Shown: positions 1 to 5,932 of the stretch, piece by piece
Layout: each line of letters opens with the position of its first letter
How positions within the stretch are numbered: the first letter of the stretch is position 1
Source of the DNA: Schizophyllum amplum
Lineage: Eukaryota > Basidiomycota > Agaricomycetes > Agaricales > Schizophyllaceae
Assembly (NCBI GenBank): GCA_007026445.1
Contig: VDMD01000300.1
Span: forward strand, 1 to 12,507
Direction: 5' to 3'
Length of the DNA stretch: 12,507 bases
The notes under the pieces: generated by a model
Seen by the model: the letters and a program-made list of their open reading frames with translations, nothing else
Told to the model about the DNA's origin: nothing
Database searches by the model: none
Program-made: the position numbers and the translations under genes

Positions 1-63
1 ATATATTGTAGCATACTTATACTACTACGTACAAGGTACATCTAAGTATATGCTTATACACCC
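1..63. other. AT-rich patch at the left end
   Basis: This is a TA-rich stretch with repeated TATA/ACTACGTAC-like words, sharply different from the GC-rich repeats that follow. No gene is visible. It resembles the AT-rich patch at about 12121-12178, because both lead through an ATACACC word into arrays rich in CTCGCA or CTTCGCA. It may be a boundary element of a larger repeat, which is an inference. Confidence 0.4.
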
Positions 64-470
64 TCTCGCACATCTTGGTCGACGACACCCTCTCCCCCTC
101 GCAAGCACCTCTCTCTCTCTCGCAAACACCTGTCGCTCTCGCAGACACTTGTCGCCCTCGCAGACATTTGTCGCCCTCGCAAACATCCGCCGCGCCCGAG
201 GAACAAGTCGCCCCCGTCGAGAACATCGTGTCGCCGCCGTCCCCGAGAAATAAGTCGCCGCCGTCGACGAACACGGTGTCCCCGACTAGGAACACGTCGC
301 CCACTGTCGAGAAACAAGTCGCCCACTGTCGAGAAACAAGTCGCGCCCGTCGAGAAACAAGTCGCACCCGTCGAGGAGCACGTCGCCCCCCTCCGAGGAG
401 CACGTCGCCCCCCTCCGAGGGACACGTCGCCCCCCTCCGAGGGACACGGAGGCCTCGTCGACGAACACCG
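64..470. repeat. Composite minisatellite, 19-bp then 21/22-bp units
   Basis: From about 85 to 190 a roughly 19-bp unit built on TCGCCCTCGCAGACATT is repeated. From about 190 to 449 the array changes to 21- or 22-bp units such as AGTCGCCCACTGTCGAGAAAC, drifting into CGTCGCCCCCCTCCGAGGAC-type copies. All copies are head to tail with no spacers. Open frames on both strands here, over 120 codons long, are by-products of a period divisible by three with few stop codons. There is no sign of a gene. Confidence 0.85.
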
Positions 471-473
471 TGA

Positions 474-515
474 GATGAGTGAGTACTACGTGTGGATGAG
501 TGAGTACTACGTGTG
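474..515. repeat. Perfect 21-bp tandem duplication
   Basis: Two identical adjacent copies (474-494 and 495-515) of a unit beginning GATGAGTGAGTACTACG. A third copy starts (GATGAG) and then diverges. The identity suggests recent slippage or an actively homogenised site. Confidence 0.9.
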
Positions 516-576
516 GATGAGATGAATCAGTGCTAAGTACGGTTGGGGGAGAATACAATGAGGTCAACTCACCGGT

Positions 577-727
577 GGCGTGAATTCGTCATTTTCCGAA
601 CGGCGTGAACTCGTCAGTTGCCGAACGGCGTGAACCCTTCAGTTGCCGACCGACGTGAACTCGTCAGTTGCCGAACGGCGTGGAACCGTAAGTGAGCGAA
701 TGGCGTGATCTACTCAATCGACGAACT
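577..727. repeat. 25-bp tandem array, block 1
   Basis: Six head-to-tail units of 25-26 bp start at 577, 602, 627, 652, 677 and 702. The consensus begins GGCGTGAACTCGTCAGTTGC. The first four copies are close and the last two are strongly diverged. The array is followed by a TGTTGGGAGTGACAGGG tail that also follows the array at 899-973. Confidence 0.9.
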
Positions 728-792
728 GTGTGTTGGGAGTGACAGGGGAGGGGCTCGTAGACACCGACCCCGTCATTGTAAAAGAGAAGGTC

Positions 793-849
793 AAGGTGAT
801 CTAGAAACGAGAAGGTGATCTAAAAACGAGAAGGTGATCTAGAACTCGA
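793..849. repeat. 19-bp tandem array, three copies
   Basis: Three adjacent 19-bp copies (793, 812, 831) of AAGGTGATCTAGAAACGAG differ at one to three positions. They sit in the spacer between the first two 25-bp blocks. A related GATCTAGAACAAAC fragment occurs at about 1147 in the next spacer. Confidence 0.85.
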
Positions 850-898
850 GAGTCAGCAAGACCGTCAAAGAAAGTACAATGCAGTCAACGTACGGATA

Positions 899-973
899 GC
901 GTGAACTCGTCAGTTGACAAACTGCGTGAACTCGTCAGTTGACAAACTGCGTGAACTCGTCAGTTGACGAACT
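899..973. repeat. 25-bp tandem array, block 2
   Basis: Three nearly perfect 25-bp copies begin at 899, 924 and 949 (start GCGTGAACTCGTCAGTTGAC). They are preceded by TACAATGCAGTCAACGTAC and followed by TGTTGGGACTGACAGGG. The unit is clearly related to block 1. Confidence 0.9.
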
Positions 974-1018
974 GCATGTTGGGACTGACAGGGTAGAGAC
1001 GACCGCGATAGACTGCCA

Positions 1019-1137
1019 ACCACGCGACGCTGAATGATCGGACCCCCTCGCGACGTTGAATGACCCCCTCGCGACGTTGAATGTCCGCCTCGCGACGTTG
1101 AATGTCCGCCTCGCGACGTTGAATGGCCGCCTCGCGA
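1019..1137. repeat. 21-bp tandem array
   Basis: Four good 21-bp units (1043, 1064, 1085, 1106), plus a diverged copy before them and a partial copy after, share CCTCGCGACGTTGAATG. The minus strand reads as a heptapeptide repeat (DIQRREA) because 21 is divisible by three. This is not evidence for a gene. Confidence 0.9.
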
Positions 1138-1215
1138 AAGCGTATATGATCTAGAACAAACAAAGGAGTCAGCACGACCGAAGAAAGTACAATGCAGACA
1201 ACGTACTGATAGCTT

Positions 1216-1315
1216 GATGTCCTACGTCGACGGACTCCGTGATGTCCTAGGTCGACGGACTGCGTGATGTCCTAGGTCGACGGACTCCGTGATATCCTAG
1301 GTCGACGGACTCGGG
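1216..1315. repeat. 25-bp tandem array, block 3
   Basis: Four units of exactly 25 bp (1216, 1241, 1266, 1291) begin GATGTCCTAGGTCGACGGAC. Despite different sequence, the period, the GTGA/GACGGACT landmarks and the flanks (TACAATGCAGACAACGTAC before, a GGGAACGACAGGGG tail after) match blocks 1 and 2. Confidence 0.9.
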
Positions 1316-1537
1316 AACGACAGGGGTGGAGCGACGCGAGACGCAGAGCTCTAACGCGTCATCGCAACAGTGAGCTAACGGCCGTCGTCGGCAAGGGAGT
1401 GAGCACGACGACCAAGAGGAGCGGAACGTGATAGCTCACCGAGAGTCTTTATGAGTGAAGATATATGGGTGTTTGCGACATTGATGTGCGATGGGGACGC
1501 CGATGCGAGGGGGACAAATCGCGCTGCGACCAAGGCG

Positions 1538-1635
1538 GAGACGACTCGCGGCGGGGACGACTCAGGGCGGAGACGACTCGCGGCGCAGACGACTCACGGT
1601 GTCGGAGACGACTCACGGCGGAGACGACGCCGACG
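1538..1635. repeat. About 16-bp GACGACTC array
   Basis: Five to six imperfect copies of GAGACGACTCGCGGCG with 15-19 bp spacing. Upstream (1330-1535) only GC-rich unique-looking sequence is seen, with no gene. Downstream (1636-1725) is a short A-rich non-repeat gap. Confidence 0.75.
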
Positions 1636-1725
1636 CGAGAGACCGCTGAAATGAAAAAAAAGTCAAAAACTTGAAGAGTAACAGTAAGAGACTCGCGACG
1701 CACGGTAGGCTGAGCAGAAAGAACA

Positions 1726-1907
1726 ACATAGGCATCGTCCCCGTCAACATAGGCCTCGTTCCCGCCAACATAGGCCATCGTTCCCGTCAACGCGGCGCAC
1801 GATGATCGGCGAGGGACGCGCCAACGCGGCGCACGGTGATCGGCGAGGGACGCGCCAGCGACCGCGGGAGACAACGCGCCGACGACCGCAGTAGACAACG
1901 CGCCGAC
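1726..1907. repeat. Three short arrays in a row (21, 34 and 24 bp)
   Basis: 1726-1789 holds three 21/22-bp copies of an ACATAGGCCTCGTTCCCG unit. 1789-1856 holds two 34-bp copies beginning AACGCGGCGCACGATGATCG, differing at one position. 1860-1907 holds two 24-bp copies of a GACCGCGGGAGACAACGC unit. Each array abuts the next without spacer. Confidence 0.85.
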
Positions 1908-1995
1908 GTGTCAAGCTCGACGACGTGTCAAACTCAACGACGTGTCAAGCTCGACGACGTGTCCAAATCGACGACATGTCAAGCTCGACGACGTG
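1904..1995. repeat. 17-bp tandem array
   Basis: Five copies of CGACGTGTCAAGCTCGA start at 1904, 1921, 1938, 1955 and 1972, followed by a partial sixth. Copies differ by one to four substitutions. With a 17-bp period no reading frame can carry a constant peptide repeat, which argues against coding selection. Confidence 0.9.
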
Positions 1996-2028
1996 GAGGG
2001 CCTCGCCTGGGGCGCGGCGGCGAAGGAT

Positions 2029-2127
2029 TGCATGGGCGAGCATATTGAGAGCTGCATGGGCGAGCAGATCGAGAGCCGCATGGGCAGGCACATCGAGAGC
2101 TGCATGGGCGAGCATGACGAGAGCTGA
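2029..2127 (+). repeat. 24-bp tandem array, in-frame octapeptide
   Basis: Four 24-bp copies (2029, 2053, 2077, 2101) of a unit beginning TGCATGGGCGAGCAGATCG. In one plus frame they translate to an octapeptide repeat, CMGEHIES, ending at a TGA immediately after the last copy (2125-2127). That frame is open from about 1942 through the 17-bp array. No upstream promoter or protein-like start is visible, so I read this mainly as a minisatellite. Confidence 0.8.
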
Positions 2128-2189
2128 AAAACGAGGAGAAGTAAGTAGACGTTGACTAGGGCAGCAATCAAGCGCACGGTAAACGGCCT

Positions 2190-2384
2190 GCGTTTGACGG
2201 CGTCCACGTCGTCGGTCGGGCGTTGAAGGCGTCCAAGTCGTAGGGCGGGCGTTGAAGGCGTGCATATCGTCGGTTGGGCGGGCGTTGAAGGCGTGCATGT
2301 CGTCGGGCGGGCGTTGAAGGCGTCCACGTCGTCGGGCGGGCGTTGAAGGCGTCCACGTCGTCGGTCGGGCGGGCGTGGAAGGCG
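2190..2384. repeat. 29/33-bp tandem array
   Basis: Six full units and one partial start at 2190, 2220, 2249, 2282, 2311, 2340 and 2373 with the consensus GCGTTGAAGGCGTCCACGTC. Unit length alternates between about 29 and 33 bp according to whether GGGCGG is preceded by TCGG or TT. Long minus-strand frames reading TPSTPAR-type repeats are artefacts of this array. It runs into a short GACGGCGATGATCG duplication near 2417-2455. Confidence 0.9.
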
Positions 2385-2755
2385 ATGAGGAGGAGCCTAC
2401 GGCCATCATGGGGAGCGACGGCGATGATCGTGGGCGACGGCGATGATCGAGGGCGACGGTGGCGGCTAGGTAAAGGCGGCGAGGCAAGTCGAGGAGGGGG
2501 AGACGGCGAGGGGAGGAAGCACGGATGCTGCCTCAATCACCCCACGTCCCCCGCCTCTTATACGCCGTCAACAAGCTGTCCAACCTCCTCGAACAAGCTT
2601 TCCAACCTCCTTGAAACGCGCGTCAGCGGCGACCGAACAATCTCCGGGAATTGGGGGCCAAGATCGACTTACGAAAGGGCGGAAGATTCAGTGGCGCGCC
2701 TGCGTTCAGGGGGTTGGTTTTCCAACATTCGATGCGCGGTCGTTTTGTTGGGGTC
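2385..2755. other. Unassigned spacer between arrays
   Basis: This GC-rich segment has no recognisable gene. Around 2585-2755 frames read in a more protein-like way, for instance LRKGGRFSGAPAFRG and an NLLETRVSGDR stretch, with CCAACCTCC repeated at about 2579 and 2603. These could be relics of an exon, but the frames are interrupted and I recognise no family. Confidence 0.3.
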
Positions 2756-2835
2756 GCCGACTGGAGCGCGCCGTCGCCGACTGAAGCGCGCCGTCGCCGA
2801 CTGAAGCGCGCCGTCGCCGACTGAAGCGCGCCGTC
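2756..2835. repeat. 20-bp tandem array, four copies
   Basis: Four units of exactly 20 bp (2756, 2776, 2796, 2816) with sequence GCCGACTGAAGCGCGCCGTC. Only the first copy carries a substitution (GG for GA). This is the last array of the left minisatellite domain. Confidence 0.95.
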
Positions 2836-2839
2836 GTCG

Positions 2840-3945
2840 ACGCAAAGTGCGGGGGATCTTGCTGAACTTCCGTGGTGATGTCCTGACGACACCGCAGCCT
2901 GAACCTTGCGTCGAGCGCCCGTCGTTCTGCGCTGTTCTAGGTAAGCTCAGGGATCACAGAACATTCCAAATCGCGTACGCGAAACGATGCTCGATGCGTC
3001 GCCGGCCGAGAACCCGCGAGCGCGGTCCAGGAAAATCGAGATGCAGGTTGAAGACAACAACGTAAGCGCATTCCCCATCGGGAAAGCGTTGTTGTTGAAC
3101 AAGGCGAGGCCGTTGAACGCGCCTCCAGCCGTCGTTCAACGCCGCGCTCGCGCTTTCTTCAGGTACAATGATTCTCGGGGACCTCGGAGACGCGTATATC
3201 CGCCGTGTTCAGGTAGAAGTACCGCTCCCTGCGCTCTGTAAGTCACTGTGTACTGTGAGCGGGGAAATGAAAACGAACATTGGCGAGTGAGCGCAGACTC
3301 CCCTCGTTCCGCGTCGGCGATACGCGGACCCGAGTAAGCTAGCGATAGACTATTCGAGCGGGCGGCGAGCGCGGAAATGGACGACAGCAGGATGGAAGAT
3401 TCGGCGAGTTCGAGACGGGGTGCAGTATGCACGATGGCGTGTGCGTGCGGCCGTCGGCGGTCGGCGCAGGATCGTCCGAGTATTCGAACCTCCTGAATGA
3501 GTCAATGGCGTTTCAGGTGGGTCGAGCGGGGGCGGAATGAGAGGGCGGTGAGGTGGAGGACGACCAGGAAGGTGGTGCACTGTGCATTGTAGAGCGGACG
3601 CGTCCTAAACTTGTAGACAGGTCCCACGTATGTCATAAGCAGCACGTGGGAGAAATAACGGTCTTCCAAGGCGAGATTCCCATGTTACGAGCGAACGGAA
3701 AACAACGCCACATAATGAAACCACGCTCATCGCGCCATAGCGCTCGCTGGAGGTTGCGAAGAGAGGTGTAGCATCGAGAGACTCACTCACTTTCACCTGC
3801 GGCGTCGAATTCCGGTGAGGAATATGTAGTGGGGATGTCAACTTTCGACGGTGAAGACGTCGAGTTCGACAGTCAAACATCCTAGACCTCCCAGAACGAT
3901 AAGGCCGGTCGTAGATCTCGCCCATCGGCGCCACTTACCCGAGGT
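2840..3945. other. Unrecognised region with exon-like fragments
   Basis: No known gene is recognised. Short open stretches flanked by splice-like sites are visible. One runs from about 2845 to a GTAAGC donor near 2941 (reads GILLNFRGDVLTT). Another runs from an ATG near 2987 (reads MLDASPAENPRARS) to a GTAAGC near 3062. An ATGGACGACAGCAGG start lies near 3376. None chains into a convincing model. Stop codons appear in every frame within 100-250 bp. Most likely this is decayed or non-coding sequence. Confidence 0.3.
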
Positions 3946-4668
3946 ATGAAGCGAGATCATGCCGTACAAACATTCGCGCGACCCATCGCGGCACTTGGCG
4001 AGAGCGCGGTCGCCCTCCGGAGGGTAGAGACGTGCGTTTTCGGGCGCAGCGTGACTGTTGTGCGAATTCCAGCGGATCCAGGATGGTGGCGGCGTTCTAG
4101 ATTTCGAGATAGAGATCAAGGAAGTTTGGGAACCGAACAGGCTTTGTCCGAGGCGGCGGAGGCGCGCGATGAGGGGATGGACATGGATGATGGGGACAAG
4201 TTGAACTTCGGCGCGTCGGACCGACTGCGACGATCATTAAACATCTTGTTCCCGACCATCATCATCGCCCGCGGACGATGTTTGCGTCAATTTCTGCATC
4301 CCTTTCGTATGGAGTGGTCACTATCTATTGATTTCCTGCCTGCTTGTCTGTCTCCGCCGCTTGAACGAGCTCCGCCTGCCTCAAAATCGACGAGCGGGAC
4401 CTCGAGTGGCGCGCGCGTTCACCCGAACAGCGCTTCATGTCCGACGGCCGTCCTGATCGATTACGCACAGCAAGGCTATCTAGGTTATCGTGCCGCCGGC
4501 CCTGATCTACGCGGCGAGAACGTCATACGGCTGAATTTGGTAGTCCTTGTTGACTTTGGGTGGCGCGCACATACCGCCAGCGTGCAGCTCGCGCTTTCGC
4601 GAACCGTCTACAGAAGTAGCAGCATCATTGCCCATCCCGCAAGTACTGCGATGTCTCCTAACTTGTAG
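3946..4668 (+). CDS. Unrecognised 240-codon ORF
   Basis: An ATG-initiated frame runs 240 codons without introns to a TAG. It is the longest ORF in the window. The middle has an acidic stretch (DEGMDMDDGD at roughly residues 80-90) followed by KLNFGASDRLRR. The rest has no clear domain, signal peptide or membrane segment. The core around 4052-4240 resembles 5402-5600 at the DNA level in a different frame, which suggests shared ancestry rather than conserved coding. There is no TATA box at the usual distance. It may be a chance frame in GC-rich DNA, so confidence that it is a gene is low. Confidence 0.2.
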   Translation: MKRDHAVQTFARPIAALGESAVALRRVETCVFGRSVTVVRIPADPGWWRRSRFRDRDQGSLGTEQALSEAAEARDEGMDMDDGDKLNFGASDRLRRSLNILFPTIIIARGRCLRQFLHPFRMEWSLSIDFLPACLSPPLERAPPASKSTSGTSSGARVHPNSASCPTAVLIDYAQQGYLGYRAAGPDLRGENVIRLNLVVLVDFGWRAHTASVQLALSRTVYRSSSIIAHPASTAMSPNL

Positions 4669-4689
4669 GGATATGCGCTGGACGGACGA

Positions 4690-5720
4690 CGACACGGGTG
4701 AGTGCAAAATCTGAAGTTCAATGTTGAACTTTGCAGAAAGACGAGTGCAGCACTCGCCGCACGACCTCGTGCTTCCGATCTATCAGCAACGTGAACATAT
4801 TCGGCTCGCGAGATGAAGGATTGGTGGCTGAGACGCAAGGGGAAGATTCCACGGTACGGCAGACTCAGGAGGTTGGAAACGCGAGTGTGGATGTTGAACT
4901 TACCTCTGCGAGCAGAGCCGGGATGCCTACTCCGCTATTGTCGCTGATGGTGGCGCGGAGTGATGCGGACGTAGTGCGATGATGTCTATCAGACTGCGCG
5001 CGCGTTTGGGAGACGCTCGGAGATGGAAGATTCGGGGTGACAGGTGAGCGAGAGGGTGGGGAAGGGTGGCGCGTACGCAACGTTGCGCAAGAGAATCCGT
5101 GTCAGGATATTCGTCCCTCGCCCTCTTAGTGTGTAGGCCACCCTCTTGAGTATCCATACTGGAGGACACGCAACGGGACAACGCCTTGCTGATACTGCAG
5201 AATGGGAACGCGTGCACATTCAGTTCAACATACGACCTGAAATCTTCGCATCAAGACGTGGGCCGATTGCGCATCGCTTCCGAGTGGGTACGCATCTTCC
5301 GTACGTCAAACATCCGAGGAACTGCTCAGGAGGTTGGAAAAGCGTGTGTACATGCTGCAGAGGGCGAGAACTTGTGTGCACGCTAGTTACGCCCCGCCAG
5401 CGATGTTGTGCAAAGTTCAGCGGATCCAGTGGCGAATCCGGGCTACAAAATCAAATGAAGTGTCAGATGATTGGGCGGAGCCGAGGAGTATCCCTTCCTT
5501 TTTTTTGCTGCGGCGAAGAGAGCGCGCGGAGAGCCAGAGGGAGGTCGACGGTTGCCATCAAGTTCAACTTCGGCGCCCGGACCGACTGCCGCGTCCATTG
5601 TTCTTCTTGCTCCTGACCACCACAAGCGTTCGCGCGACTTTGCCAAACATCCCTCATCGGTCTCATTCAACTAGGTGCTGACCCCGATACCATCAAGGGC
5701 TCTCATTCTGCTGCACGCGG
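4690..5720 (+). other. Degenerate protein-like segments, possible gene relic
   Basis: Several short stretches look like protein but lie in different frames. Examples are WWLRRKGKIPRYG followed by LRRLETRVWML (about 4813-4895), SEELLRRLEKRVYMLQ (about 5309-5356), and a segment ending in VAIKFNFGARTD (about 5548-5583). The two LRRLE.RV.ML pieces are similar to each other, as are 4198-4240 and 5560-5600. No complete model can be joined and I recognise no family. Indels, whether real or from assembly, would explain the frame switching. Confidence 0.3.
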
Positions 5721-5756
5721 CACGGTAATGGCGGTAATTATGAATGTTTCTGTTAG

Positions 5757-5849
5757 ATGGCGCGGCGGGCGCTCAATCCGCGGCCGAATAAGTTCAATAA
5801 CCTCACCATTGTTGAAGATCGGGCTGCGGTAGATCTGCCACGTACGAGG
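5757..5849 (+). other. Possible upstream coding exon of the exon-array locus
   Basis: An ATG-initiated stretch of 31 codons, reading FNNLTIVEDRAAVDLPRTR at its end, stops exactly at a GTAAGT donor. An acceptor CCGCAG at 5907 would give a 58-bp intron. The next exon would then read RTFLPFNHHAPLLPDVS in phase and overlap the ATG at 5933. This competes with the TATA-plus-ATG model at 5888-5935, since the TATA box would fall in the intron. The preceding TGTTAG and the TATA could also belong to a solo LTR. None of these is proven. Confidence 0.3.
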
Positions 5850-5886
5850 GTAAGTATCTTGCTCGGTTCCCTTTAGCTCCGACGCC

Positions 5887-5932
5887 CGTATATATACCGC
5901 TCCGCAGCGAACTTTTCTTCCTTTCAACCATC
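5887..5932 (+). promoter_or_regulatory. TATA-type core promoter
   Basis: GTATATATA at 5888-5896 is followed by a pyrimidine-rich initiator-like tract, CTTTTCTTCCTTTC, at about 5912-5925. An ATG in a fair context (CATCATGCC) follows at 5933. TATA-to-ATG spacing is about 40 bp, which would mean a very short 5' leader. This is a plausible start for the exon-array locus. Confidence 0.5.

Noticed and set aside
1..120. Telomere or telomere-proximal end
   Set aside because: No TTAGGG or CCCTAA repeats occur anywhere in the window. A subtelomeric location remains only a guess from repeat content.
577..1315. CRISPR array
   Set aside because: The 25-bp units are contiguous with no unique spacers, there are no cas genes, and the genome is eukaryotic.
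1945..2487. Minus-strand 180-codon ORF rich in TPSTPAR
   Set aside because: It is created by the 29/33-bp and 17-bp tandem arrays read without stops. There is no promoter, protein-like composition or conserved motif.
3476..3496. tRNA on the minus strand, from a GGTTCGAATAC B-box-like word
   Set aside because: The would-be T-stem does not pair, and no A box or acceptor stem can be found at the right distance.
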